Notes: generated by a model from the sequence alone, not told the origin. A DNA stretch of 44,913 nucleotides from Streptococcus sp. 121 (GCF_016458205.1 NZ_JAEMED010000013.1:1-44913), one strand, 5' to 3'; positions 15,038 to 23,646 are shown, counted from the first letter of the stretch. Numbers and translations: made by a program.

Positions 15038-15149
15038 CAAACAGCCGCTATGAACTTGACAGGTGATTAGCGGCTGTTTGTCGACAATCAATTTGTCCCG
15101 TCTTTACAACGGTCTACGATGAGGTTGAGTTAGCACCTCAATCTCTTTC
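15028..15149 (-). ncRNA. Antisense RNA of the type I toxin-antitoxin pair
   Basis: Minus-strand promoter: TTGCCT (15184-15179), 17-bp spacer, TATACT (15161-15156). The transcript from about 15149 would end at a perfect 15-bp stem (15082-15068 / 15050-15036) followed by TTTTTT, giving about 120 nt. It runs against the 3' end of the toxin mRNA, the arrangement of RatA/TxpA-type systems. Promoter and terminator look intact although the toxin is frameshifted. Confidence 0.6.
15036..15082 (-). terminator. Terminator of the antisense RNA
   Basis: Perfect inverted repeat GACAAACAGCCGCTA / TAGCGGCTGTTTGTC. The T-run is on the minus-strand side, so it ends the antisense RNA; the toxin stop codon lies at its edge. 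Confidence 0.85.
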
Positions 15150-15204
15150 ATAACTAGTATAGCAAATGATTTTCTTAAAGGCAAAGAAATAGTGGTTGAG
15201 CGGG

Positions 15205-15310
15205 TATAGTCTTTTAGTTTATTTTTAGTACAATGCAGCGAGTCGAAGACAGTACTGACGTACGACAAGACGAGCTAACACAGTATTAAAAGATAAACTA
15301 AAAGAGTATA
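15205..15310. repeat. Palindromic repeat family A, copy 3 (inverted)
   Basis: Ends TAGTCTTTTAGTTTA / TAAACTAAAAGAGTA, with the interior in the opposite orientation to the other copies. It sits between the toxin-antitoxin locus and the IS630 element. Confidence 0.88.
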
Positions 15311-15342
15311 AAGTTAACTCATTATCCTGAAAATCTAATAGG

Positions 15343-15369
15343 CCAGTTCCGTAAAGGAGCTGGTTTTTT
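15343..15369 (+). terminator. Orphan terminator
   Basis: CCAGTTCC-GTAAA-GGAGCTGG followed by TTTTTT, a strong plus-strand terminator. No gene directly precedes it; the gene it served may have been lost or displaced by the repeat. Confidence 0.7.
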
Positions 15370-15415
15370 GAGTGGAATGGTTGAACATTTATTGTTTCAC
15401 TCAGTGAATTTATAC

Positions 15416-15973
15416 TCAGTTAAGTTCAAAATCTGAAACCAGCCATTGTCTTCGAACAATGGTTTTTAAATCTTCCCAATGTAAACCTCTAATGACTGTT
15501 TCTAATTGATCGATGACTGCTTCAAGTGAAGAAAATACCTTGTTCTTAAATCCTCGTTTTCGAATTTCTGCCCAAACCTGTTCAATTGGATTCATTTCTG
15601 GTGTATATGGCGGAATGAATTCAAAGCCTATATTGCTAGGGATAACTAATTCCTGAGATTTATGCCATACTGCATTATCCATAATTAATAGGATGTAGTC
15701 ATCTGGATACTGTTCAGAAAGCTGCTTCAAGAATTCGTTCATCCAAGCTGAATTACAACCGCCAGCTATTATAAAGAACGACTCCCCAGTAAAAGCATCG
15801 ATAGCTCCATAACAATAACGATATTCTCGGATATGATGGCTTCCTACTATAGGACGGTGTCCTTTGGGAGCCCAAGCTTTCCCAAGTTTACTAATACGCC
15901 CAAAACCAGCTTCATCTTGATACATCACACGAACTTTGTTGTAGCGTCTACTGTGTTTAAAGCGCTTTCTCAA
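15416..15973 (-). CDS. IS630 transposase, catalytic part (orfB)
   Basis: 185 codons read in the -1 frame relative to the upstream part. It holds the DDE catalytic domain: YQDEAGFGR (first Asp), LLIMDNAVWHKS (second Asp) and PPYTPEMNPIEQVWAEIR (final acidic residue), all typical of IS630/Tc1-mariner. It has no good start of its own (TTG). The overlap with the first frame contains the heptamer A_AAT_TTC (15985-15979), a standard -1 slippage site, which would give ...NLKFRELRKRF. Expression is thus probably by programmed frameshifting. Confidence 0.85.
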   Translation of the reverse strand: MRKRFKHSRRYNKVRVMYQDEAGFGRISKLGKAWAPKGHRPIVGSHHIREYRYCYGAIDAFTGESFFIIAGGCNSAWMNEFLKQLSEQYPDDYILLIMDNAVWHKSQELVIPSNIGFEFIPPYTPEMNPIEQVWAEIRKRGFKNKVFSSLEAVIDQLETVIRGLHWEDLKTIVRRQWLVSDFELN

Positions 15974-16463
15974 CTCCCGAAATTTAGATTAGTATGTTTA
16001 GACGCCTCAATGGTTTGGGCGTCTGCCTTTTTGGGATGTTCTGGACGGGGAGTTATTTTTCGCCATCCGTGACGTTTTAAAAGATCGTAGAAAGCTACTT
16101 TTGATGTGCTTTTGTTAATTTTCTTTTGATAGGCTTGGTGTAAATGAGTAGCAGTAACAATCTCTCCAGCCTGAGCTGATTCCAATTCGTTCTCTAGAAA
16201 TTCAGCCTCCTCTTCAAAGGATAGATAGGAGTTACGTCGACCTCCACGGCCATCTTTTGTTAGAGCGGACAAGCCATCTGATTCATATTTAGTTACCAAA
16301 CGCCAAACCATATCGTGAGATAAATTGAGTAGTTGTTTAATTTCTGAGTAGGTTTTATCCTGGCTTCTAAACATACGGCTTGGATACGCTTATGAAAAGG
16401 AGCTAGTGACTTATCTTTTAGGGCTGTTTCTAATTCGTTAATGTGTTCTGATGTAAAAATCAT
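15970..16463 (-). pseudogene. IS630 transposase, DNA-binding part (orfA) with 5' frameshift
   Basis: From ATG 16463 the frame reads MIFTSEHINELETALKDKSL, APFHKRIQAVC, then loses frame at about 16370. The family sequence (RSQDKTYSEIKQLLNLSHDMV, a helix-turn-helix) continues in the next frame to 15970. One missing A in the TTA-AGA context would explain it. The second half includes RHGWRKITPRPEHPKKA, the usual linker to the catalytic domain. With this lesion the element is probably unable to transpose by itself. Confidence 0.7.
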
Positions 16464-16570
16464 AATACTATTATATTTCAGGTTTTGAAACTAATCAAGT
16501 ATTAATGTTGTTCGGACTTTATATATGCTAGTTACAAACAAATATAAAAATGGTTCTTGGGTTTTGCGCG

Positions 16571-16629
16571 CTATACTACAGTATAGCAGGTATAGGTAGT
16601 CATTGACATTCCTACCTATACCTTATAAA
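16571..16629 (+). promoter_or_regulatory. Promoter with overlapping dyads ahead of the methyltransferase operon
   Basis: CTATACT-AC-AGTATAG (16571-16586) is directly followed by GGTATAGGTAG (16589-16599) and its exact complement CTACCTATACC (16612-16622). The 12-bp gap between the arms holds TTGACA (16603-16608), and TATAAA/TAAAAC follows at 15-17 bp spacing. A repressor binding either dyad would block the promoter, as in autoregulated restriction-modification operons. The role is inferred. Confidence 0.55.
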
Positions 16630-16714
16630 ACTTTTCAGCCTTTAAAACACTTTCAAGTGCTTCCATGAAAATCAATTCTGCTCGTTAGTGCTTTAATGGC
16701 AGTGTGGAGGCATT

Positions 16715-19477
16715 ATGGCAAAACTAGATATTATTACAATTGAAGACAAGATTCAGCAATTATTAGAGGATGATTTTGATCAGACTTCTTTTATTTTTGA
16801 ATTCTTGTCTTTTTATGATATTCCCAAAGCAACGATTACGCGTATTCGAAAGGCAAATAGTGGAGAAATAAAAAATAAACTTCATTTTAAGGCCATTAAA
16901 GCCGACAAATCTGTGGTAGCGGGTGTTGCCGAAATTGAAGACGCAATCAAGGATAAAAAATCACAGCCGCGCTACATCATCGTGACCAATTTTGTGGATT
17001 TTGCAGCAAAGGATACTAAAACTGGCGACACCCTACAAATTCCTTTTGGAGATTTACCAAGCTACGCTGATTTCTTCTTAGCTTGGAATGGAGTTGAGAA
17101 AGTAGATTATGCCAAGGAAAATCCAGCGGATATTAGGGCTGCTGAACGTTTTACTCGTTTATACGATGAATTGAAGAAAATCAATCATTTTGATGATCGT
17201 AGCCAAGAGGAAAAAGAGTTTAATCTATTTTTAATTCGTTTACTCTTTCTTTTATTTGCTGAAGATACGGAAATCATGAAAAAAGGTATATTTACCAATG
17301 CTATCAAAACGAGATCTCGTGAAGATGGTAGTGATTTGAATTTCCTTTTCAATCAGATTTTTTCTAGTCTTGATATATCTAACCGTTTTAGTCAAGAGAG
17401 CTGGCTGCAGGAATTTCCTTACGTCAATGGAAAACTGTTTACAGATGCTGAGACCAACTTAGTTTTTGACAAAAAAACGAGAAAGTTAATCTTGGAAGCA
17501 GGTGAGCTGCTTAACTGGAATGAAATTAATCCTGATATTTTAGGGGCTATGATTCAAACAGTCGCTAATAGTGAACATCGCTCTAAATCAGGGATGCATT
17601 ATACCTCTGTTGAAAATATCATGAAGGTCATCAAACCTCTATTCCTAGACAACTTGACTGCCATCTATGATTCAATTGTGGACAAAATAAATGAAAATGA
17701 GGATAAAGAGATAACAGAGCGGACCCGACGTGAAAATAGGAATATCTATCAAGGGGAGCTAAAGAAACTTCATGAAAGACTCTCTAAGATAAAATTCTTT
17801 GACCCTGCCTGTGGTTCAGGAAACTTCCTCATTATTACTTATAAAGAACTTCGACGTCTGGAAATTCAAATTTTGAAAACCCTCCGTCATCTAAAAAATG
17901 ACAATAGCATTGATTTTTTCGAGGAATCAAAAATCAGCCTCAATCAGTTTTATGGAATTGAGCTGGATGATTTTGCTCATGAGGTGGCTCGTCTTTCACT
18001 CTGGATTGCTGAACATCAAATGAATGTGGAAACGGAAAAGGAAATCTCACTAAAACAAGCCTTTCTCCCTCTACGTGATGCAGGAAATATAACTCAAGGA
18101 AATGCACTTAGACTTGATTGGGATAGGGTTGTTCCTCATGCGTCGACCGATGAAATCTATCTGATAGGAAATCCGCCTTATATTGGGGCAAAATTACAAA
18201 CTAAAGAGCAAAAAGAAGATTTACGCCTAACGATTGGTGAGCAGTTCAAGTATAAAAAAATGGATTATATTACAGGTTGGTTTTATAAAGGCATTGATTT
18301 CATTAATACGGCAAATGCGAAACTTGCCTTTGTAACAACAAATTCCATTTTTCAAGGAGAACAGGTAGCCTTTATTTGGCAACCAGTATTGCATAAAATG
18401 GAAATAGATTTTGCCTATACTTCATTCAAGTGGGGAAATAGCGCCGCAAACAATGCTGGTGTGACGGTCGCGATTGTAGGGCTGGCAAATAAGAATAATG
18501 CAAATGTCAAAAAATATATTTTTGATGAAACCTTGGTTCGTCAAACTGTTACTCGTATCAATCCTTACTTAGCTGGTGGGGAAGATATTCTCGTTGAGAG
18601 TGCGAGTTATCCGCTTAATAGATTACCTAAAATGGTTTTCGGTAGTATGCCAAGAGATGGTGGAAATCTTATTATTTCTGACCTAAATGAACGAGATAGG
18701 ATTGTAGTAGAAAATCCTGAACTTGAACCATTTATTAAGAGATATGTTGGCAGTGAGGAGTATATCAAAGATAAACCAAGGTATGTGTTTTGGTTGAATA
18801 AAGAAGAGTATCAAACTGTTAAGGATAATTCGCTGTTAAGTTTAAGAATTGAGAGAGTAGTAGAGGCCAGGTTGAGTAGTCCTGCAAAATCAACTCAGGA
18901 TGCAGCAAGAACACCTTATGCATTTGTTCAAAAAGGTGAGTGGGACGAAGCCTATTCGACCTTCCAACAATCTGGAGCAGATGAGTTTGTTCAACTTTTA
19001 GTTCCACGTGTGTCCTCTGAAAGTCGGGATTATGTTCCGATGGGATTTGTTGGAGAAGATACTATTATCTCTGATTCCGCCATGGCTGTTTACAACGCCC
19101 CAGTCTACCTTCTTGGTCTTCTCATGTCTCGCCTCCACATGACGTGGTTACGGGCTATTGGTGGGAAGTTAAAAACAGATTATCGATATTCTGCTGGGTT
19201 GGTCTACAACACCTTCCCTGTACCAGAGTTATCCACCAAGCGAAAAAATCAGATTGAAGAGCAAGTTTTTGAAATCCTTGATTTACGGGAAGAATTAGGT
19301 GGAACCTTAGCAGAGCTATATCATCGAGATACCATGCCACAAGCTCTCAGAGATGCCCATCAGGTACTAGATGGCATTGTTGAACGTGCCTATAAGGAAA
19401 CACCATTTAATAGCGATGAAGAACGGCTCAGCCACCTCTTGAAACGATATAAGGAGATGAAGGAATGCCAAGACTGA
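16715..19477 (+). CDS. MmeI-like class I SAM-dependent DNA methyltransferase
   Basis: The 920-residue protein is predicted to methylate adenine in DNA. SAM motif I FFDPACGSGNFL is near 365 and catalytic motif IV NPPY near 485, the order of gamma-type N6-adenine enzymes. The helical region before it and the long target-recognition part after it (about 600-880, ending YNTFPVP and the tail RDAHQVLDGIVERAY) match the MmeI/type IIL layout and its length. I do not see the family's N-terminal D...ExK nuclease motif, so it may only modify, with cutting done by partner proteins. GGAGG lies before the ATG. It overlaps the next gene by 13 bp. Confidence 0.85.
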   Translation: MAKLDIITIEDKIQQLLEDDFDQTSFIFEFLSFYDIPKATITRIRKANSGEIKNKLHFKAIKADKSVVAGVAEIEDAIKDKKSQPRYIIVTNFVDFAAKDTKTGDTLQIPFGDLPSYADFFLAWNGVEKVDYAKENPADIRAAERFTRLYDELKKINHFDDRSQEEKEFNLFLIRLLFLLFAEDTEIMKKGIFTNAIKTRSREDGSDLNFLFNQIFSSLDISNRFSQESWLQEFPYVNGKLFTDAETNLVFDKKTRKLILEAGELLNWNEINPDILGAMIQTVANSEHRSKSGMHYTSVENIMKVIKPLFLDNLTAIYDSIVDKINENEDKEITERTRRENRNIYQGELKKLHERLSKIKFFDPACGSGNFLIITYKELRRLEIQILKTLRHLKNDNSIDFFEESKISLNQFYGIELDDFAHEVARLSLWIAEHQMNVETEKEISLKQAFLPLRDAGNITQGNALRLDWDRVVPHASTDEIYLIGNPPYIGAKLQTKEQKEDLRLTIGEQFKYKKMDYITGWFYKGIDFINTANAKLAFVTTNSIFQGEQVAFIWQPVLHKMEIDFAYTSFKWGNSAANNAGVTVAIVGLANKNNANVKKYIFDETLVRQTVTRINPYLAGGEDILVESASYPLNRLPKMVFGSMPRDGGNLIISDLNERDRIVVENPELEPFIKRYVGSEEYIKDKPRYVFWLNKEEYQTVKDNSLLSLRIERVVEARLSSPAKSTQDAARTPYAFVQKGEWDEAYSTFQQSGADEFVQLLVPRVSSESRDYVPMGFVGEDTIISDSAMAVYNAPVYLLGLLMSRLHMTWLRAIGGKLKTDYRYSAGLVYNTFPVPELSTKRKNQIEEQVFEILDLREELGGTLAELYHRDTMPQALRDAHQVLDGIVERAYKETPFNSDEERLSHLLKRYKEMKECQD

Positions 19478-20187
19478 GTAATGATATTCTATTATCTTTG
19501 AGTTATGCGATTGGAGAAGTATTTACCGCTCAACAAATCAAGCGTCACTTTTCGGATTATTGTTTAAAGCACGATTTGGAGAAGGATTTGTTTCCGATGA
19601 AGAGACTTGAAAGTAAATCTGATTATTGTCATCGGCTTTTTTCCTGCTTTGATGATGTTGAACAAGCAGCTCTAATTTCCTATTTAGCTGAACAAGATGA
19701 ACGATTAAAACAGACAGAAGTGGTACAAAAAGCTTTATATCGATTGGCCAATTCATATGGTGTTATAACTTTAACTGTACAAGAACAGCAGCAGACTACT
19801 GAAATTGAAAACTTGTTAGGTGATTTTCCAGGATGTTTGGATTTATGGAAAAAATCCCAAAGTCATTACCAGTCCTTTCAATATAGGGAAAGTCTTGATA
19901 ATGCAAGACTTGGTTTGGAGTTGTTTCTGAAATCTCTATTGGGTAATAGCAGGTCTTTAGAAAATCAAAGAGAACATTTAGCACGTTGGTTAGGCGAAAG
20001 AAATGTACCAAATGAGATTGGAACTATGGTTTGGGACAGTATAGCGAAATATTTTAAAGTTCAAAATGAACACATTAAGCATGATATCCCGACAGAGCTA
20101 ACAGCAAATGAAGTTACTCTTATTCTTGATCAAACCTATGCTATTCTCAAATATTTAGTAAAAAAATCAAACGAGGAGCAATCATGA
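19465..20187 (+). CDS. Uncharacterised HEPN/Abi-like protein
   Basis: The 240-residue protein is of unknown family. Residues 1 to about 100 are mixed helical (IGEVFTAQQIKRHFSDY). Residues 125-235 form an all-helical region with RESLDNARLGLELFLKSLLG, then QNEHIKHDIPTELTANEV and YAILKYLVK, a pattern resembling the C-terminal HEPN-type domain of abortive-infection proteins. The classical R-x4-6-H is not clear; the candidate is QNEHIKH. It is locked into the operon by a 13-bp overlap upstream and a 4-bp overlap downstream. It could be a defence effector or an adaptor for the helicase. Confidence 0.6.
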   Translation: MPRLSNDILLSLSYAIGEVFTAQQIKRHFSDYCLKHDLEKDLFPMKRLESKSDYCHRLFSCFDDVEQAALISYLAEQDERLKQTEVVQKALYRLANSYGVITLTVQEQQQTTEIENLLGDFPGCLDLWKKSQSHYQSFQYRESLDNARLGLELFLKSLLGNSRSLENQREHLARWLGERNVPNEIGTMVWDSIAKYFKVQNEHIKHDIPTELTANEVTLILDQTYAILKYLVKKSNEEQS

Positions 20188-22106
20188 GTCAATTGTTTGA
20201 AGTGACCTATGGTCAGAAGAAAACCAGCGTCAATACCAATGAATTGGGCATGCGTGAGATGCAGGCGCGTGTTTATGAAAAAAGAAATAGTTCATATCTA
20301 TTGGTTAAGGCACCGCCAGCTTCAGGTAAGTCTAGGGCACTCATGTTTGTTGCCCTGGATAAATTGAAACGTCAGGGCTTGAAAAAGGCAATTATAGCCG
20401 TGCCTGAAAAGTCCATTGGCAAGTCTTTCCGTTCAACCAAGCTATCAGATTTTGGTTACTACTGGGATTGGATAGTTAAAGAAGAGAACAACCTGACGAC
20501 ATCAGGTACTGCTAGGAGTAAAGTAGAATCTTTTATTCAATTTATGAAATCTACAGATAGTTCGGATGATGTACTTATTGCAACACATGCGACCTTACGT
20601 TTTGCATCAGAGCAATTAGATGCTAGTGACTTTGATGATTGTCTACTTGCTATTGATGAGTTTCATCATGTATCTCAAGATGATAATTCTGTTCTAGGAA
20701 ATGCGCTTCGGGAAGTAATGCAGAAATCATCAGCTCATGTATTCGCCATGACTGGTTCCTATTTCCGTGGAGATAGTGTGCCTATCTTGGATCCGGCAGA
20801 TGAAGCACGTTTTGATCGAGTAACCTACACTTACTATGAGCAGTTAGAGGGGTATCAATATCTCAAATCCTTCGTCATGAATTATAAATTTTATCAAGGA
20901 CGATACACGGATGCATTTCCGAATTTATTACCCGAGTTTATTGATAAAAAAACCATTATTCATATTCCAAATGTGAACTCTGGGGAGTCTTCTAAAGATA
21001 AATATGGTGAAGTAGATGAAATATTGGATTGTCTAGGAGAATATCTCAATAAAGATGAGCATGGAATCATACACTTACGTTCTACGACTGGAAAAATTTT
21101 GAAGATTGCCGATTTGGTAACAGAGGAAGGACGAGATCTTGTAAGTAATTATCTAGCAAAGATGGATGGAGTTGATGACTTAGATATGATTATCGCTCTA
21201 GGGATGGCCAAGGAAGGTTTTGATTGGCCGTTTGCGGAATACGCCCTGACCATCGGCTACCGTTCTTCGCTGACAGAAATTGTACAGATTATCGGACGGG
21301 TCACACGTGATAGCTCAAATAAGACCAGAGCTCAATTTACCAATCTTATCGCAGAGCCTGATGCTGAAGACGAGGAAGTGCAATTCTCCGTCAATAATAT
21401 CATGAAAGCTATTACGGAAAGTTTATTAATGGAAAATGTCCTCTCGCCATCTTTCAAATTTAAGCGAAAAGAAAATGAGGGGCAGAAAGCTAACGGAGCG
21501 GAAATCTTTATCAAGGGTCTGGCTAAGCCATCAACGGATCGGACACAAAAAATCATTGAACAAGACATCACAGATTTAAAAGCTTCTGTCTTGCAAGATG
21601 ATGTGGTGCAGGCAGCTATTTCTGCAGGTGCAGAGAGTAAGGTCATCAATAAACAGTTGATTCCTAGAGTAATTGCGACCCGTTATCCAGATTTGACACA
21701 GACAGAGGTTGAGGAAGTTCGTCAGCATTTGGTAGCTGATGTAACCTTATCCAATGCTAAGAAGGACAGCGAGAACAAGCAACTCTTAAAAATGGCGGAT
21801 AAATTTATCAATATTGATGACTTGAGTATTGATCTGATTGATAGTGTTAATCCTTTCCAAAGTGCCTATGAGGTTCTGTCAAGAGATGTAGATAGTCGGA
21901 CATTGAGCTTGATTGCACGTGTATTTGATGCCAAAAAAGTTGAGTTTACGACTGATGAATTACGGATGCTCTACCCTCAAATTAAGGTATTTCAAGCCGA
22001 GCACGGACGTTCACCAAGACGAAATGCATCAGATTTAGAAGAAGAACGCCTGTATTTTGCCTTAGCAAAACTTGACGAACTCCGTCGCGAAAGGGATAAT
22101 CAATGA
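20184..22106 (+). CDS. SF2 DEAD/DEAH-type helicase of the defence operon
   Basis: The 640-residue protein has Walker A APPASGKS (about 43-50), Walker B LLAIDEFHHV (DEFH, about 154), motif III AMTGSYFR, motif V-like GMAKEGFDWP and motif VI QIIGRVTRD. These define a restriction-helicase type SF2 core (about 20-400). A helical C-terminal part ends with FQAEHGRSPRRNASDLEEER, a small module that recurs in the next protein. GAGGAG precedes the ATG; the gene overlaps both neighbours by 4 bp. It probably acts as a DNA translocase together with the methyltransferase and the GIY-YIG protein. Confidence 0.85.
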   Translation: MSQLFEVTYGQKKTSVNTNELGMREMQARVYEKRNSSYLLVKAPPASGKSRALMFVALDKLKRQGLKKAIIAVPEKSIGKSFRSTKLSDFGYYWDWIVKEENNLTTSGTARSKVESFIQFMKSTDSSDDVLIATHATLRFASEQLDASDFDDCLLAIDEFHHVSQDDNSVLGNALREVMQKSSAHVFAMTGSYFRGDSVPILDPADEARFDRVTYTYYEQLEGYQYLKSFVMNYKFYQGRYTDAFPNLLPEFIDKKTIIHIPNVNSGESSKDKYGEVDEILDCLGEYLNKDEHGIIHLRSTTGKILKIADLVTEEGRDLVSNYLAKMDGVDDLDMIIALGMAKEGFDWPFAEYALTIGYRSSLTEIVQIIGRVTRDSSNKTRAQFTNLIAEPDAEDEEVQFSVNNIMKAITESLLMENVLSPSFKFKRKENEGQKANGAEIFIKGLAKPSTDRTQKIIEQDITDLKASVLQDDVVQAAISAGAESKVINKQLIPRVIATRYPDLTQTEVEEVRQHLVADVTLSNAKKDSENKQLLKMADKFINIDDLSIDLIDSVNPFQSAYEVLSRDVDSRTLSLIARVFDAKKVEFTTDELRMLYPQIKVFQAEHGRSPRRNASDLEEERLYFALAKLDELRRERDNQ

Positions 22107-22393
22107 TAGAAAACTTTGCAACCTTAGATGATATTTTTGCTGATGAAGCCTTTGAAAATCTTGTGGCTGGTATCCGTGTCCAAAAGGTTGAAAAATTACC
22201 CCCAGAGATAGAGAAATTTCTGGAGATTTTACACTGGGTTAAGGAACATGGGCGAGAGCCTCAAAAGAGCACTCAAATTAAAGAGCGACAGTTATTCAGT
22301 CGTTTGAAGGCGATTCGTTCGAATGAGGATAGGAAGCGATTGCTCATAGCTTATGATGAGTTGGATTTGCTGGGAGATAGACATAATGGATGA
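22103..22393 (+). CDS. Small acidic protein with a helicase-tail-like module
   Basis: The 96-residue protein is not recognised. Its second half (ILHWVKEHGREPQKSTQIKE, then RQLFSRLKAI) resembles the C-terminal tail of the preceding helicase (VFQAEHGRSPRRNASDLEEE). Its N-terminus (TLDDIFADEAFENL) resembles the N-terminus of the following GIY-YIG protein (DLDDILNDEELFETF). It could act as a bridge between the two or as a duplicated docking subunit. It overlaps the helicase by 4 bp and the nuclease gene by 8 bp. Confidence 0.6.
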   Translation: MIENFATLDDIFADEAFENLVAGIRVQKVEKLPPEIEKFLEILHWVKEHGREPQKSTQIKERQLFSRLKAIRSNEDRKRLLIAYDELDLLGDRHNG

Positions 22394-23264
22394 TTTAGAT
22401 GATATTTTGAATGATGAGGAGTTGTTTGAAACTTTTGAAACAGATGAATCCTTATTTAATACCAAACGTTATCAGCGTACAGTAAAAGCCTATAGTAAAT
22501 CCAGTAGTCGCAAACGTGTTCGGACTGGTTTTGATTATTATCGGAAGTTGTTTGAACAGATTCATACTGCCATTGCGAGTGGTGAACGTCAAATAAAATC
22601 CTTTGAAGAAACCATTCAAGGAAACCGTATTAGTCAAAAAAATCCAATCAAACAGGGGAATTTTTATGTTGATAATGGTGTTATGTTGTATATTGACAAA
22701 ATTTATGACCCTCTAACTGGTGTGGAAGTAAATCAATCTACAGACCGTAAGTATAAGGTCCATGTTGTTTATGAAAATGGAACGGAGAATCACATTTGGC
22801 TATTAAGTTTAATCTCTTCTCTGTACGATAAAAAGCGTTCGGGAAGATTGGTGACGGAACCGTTGGATTCTATTTCTATGCTTGGAGAGGAAGTTTCAAA
22901 TTACCAGACGACTGGCTATATTTATGTTGTGAAATATGCTGGGACCGACAGCAGGTTTACGGAATTGGATAATCTCTTCAAGATTGGTGTAGCAACAGAT
23001 ATAAAAAAAAGGTTATCAAATAGCCAAAATGAAGCAACATATCTGTTTGCTCCGGTCCAGCTTGTAGCCAGTTATGAAATTCAAAATATATCTGCAAATA
23101 AACTAGAAAAATACTTACACGATTCTTTTGCTGAAAAGAGAGTTCAACTTGACACAGTTTCTCCTACTGGAAAAATGGTTTCGGTAAATGAGTGGTTTCT
23201 AGTTTCTAGAGATGAAATCGATGCTACGATTAATGAATTGTTTACGAAGATTCAGTTGAATTGA
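22386..23264 (+). CDS. GIY-YIG (T5orf172-type) nuclease-family protein
   Basis: The 292-residue protein has a T5orf172/MUG113-like GIY-YIG domain at about 178-285: GYIYVVKYAG, then NLFKIGVATDIKKRL, LEKYLHDSF and EWFLV. These supply the expected Tyr, Gly, Arg and Glu. The N-terminus is acidic (MDDLDDILNDEELF), followed by a basic helical linker and a KVHVVYENGTENHIWLL segment. The start at 22386 is chosen from the family-like acidic N-terminus and the 8-bp overlap with the previous stop. It is the likely cutting subunit of the five-gene system. Family membership is well supported; the system role is inferred. Confidence 0.75.
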   Translation: MDDLDDILNDEELFETFETDESLFNTKRYQRTVKAYSKSSSRKRVRTGFDYYRKLFEQIHTAIASGERQIKSFEETIQGNRISQKNPIKQGNFYVDNGVMLYIDKIYDPLTGVEVNQSTDRKYKVHVVYENGTENHIWLLSLISSLYDKKRSGRLVTEPLDSISMLGEEVSNYQTTGYIYVVKYAGTDSRFTELDNLFKIGVATDIKKRLSNSQNEATYLFAPVQLVASYEIQNISANKLEKYLHDSFAEKRVQLDTVSPTGKMVSVNEWFLVSRDEIDATINELFTKIQLN

Positions 23265-23460
23265 TAAGTGAAATAACCAAAAACATTAACAGTTTTATTC
23301 TTGTATTAGAACAAAGAATATGATAAATTGTAATCATTCATCAGGAACTCCATTAAAAGAATTCAATGGGGTTCGCATGACGACGTTTTATTAATATTGT
23401 AGTGCTTCGTATTTTTGATACTTGACAAATACATCAATTATATAAAGGAGGTCTCCCAGT

Positions 23461-23646
23461 ATGAACTTAGAATATTGGTTTGATTTTATGGAAGGTTGGA
23501 CTACTGAAGAGATTGTATTCTCAATTGGCTTATTTGTAGTGGTTGGTTTTCTTGCTCTTCTTACTACACCTTATTCATCTTCTTTTATGAAAGCGAAGCG
23601 AAACGCCATCATTGAAGATGAGTATCGAAAGAGATTTAAGAAGTGA
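23461..23646 (+). CDS. Small single-pass membrane protein
   Basis: The 61-residue product has one strong membrane segment (IVFSIGLFVVVGFLALLT, about 18-36), an acidic/aromatic N-terminus and a basic C-terminus ending YRKRFKK. AAAGGAGG lies 9 bp before the ATG. A weak promoter (TTGATA, 18-bp spacer, TATATA) is placed just upstream, and a terminator follows, so it is a stand-alone gene. Function unknown; it directly follows the defence-type operon. Confidence 0.65.
   Translation: MNLEYWFDFMEGWTTEEIVFSIGLFVVVGFLALLTTPYSSSFMKAKRNAIIEDEYRKRFKK

Larger units (their letters stand above)
15411..16504 (-). mobile_element. IS630-family insertion sequence
   Basis: The element is about 1.09 kb with a transposase read on the minus strand. 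The left end is TACTCAGTTAAGTTCAAAAT (from 15413). The right end, reversed, is TACTTGATTAGTTTCAAAAC (from 16501). The two match at about 20 of 26 positions. TA/TTA bases flank the ends, as expected for an IS630/Tc1 target. The transposase is in two overlapping frames plus a 5' lesion. Confidence 0.85.
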
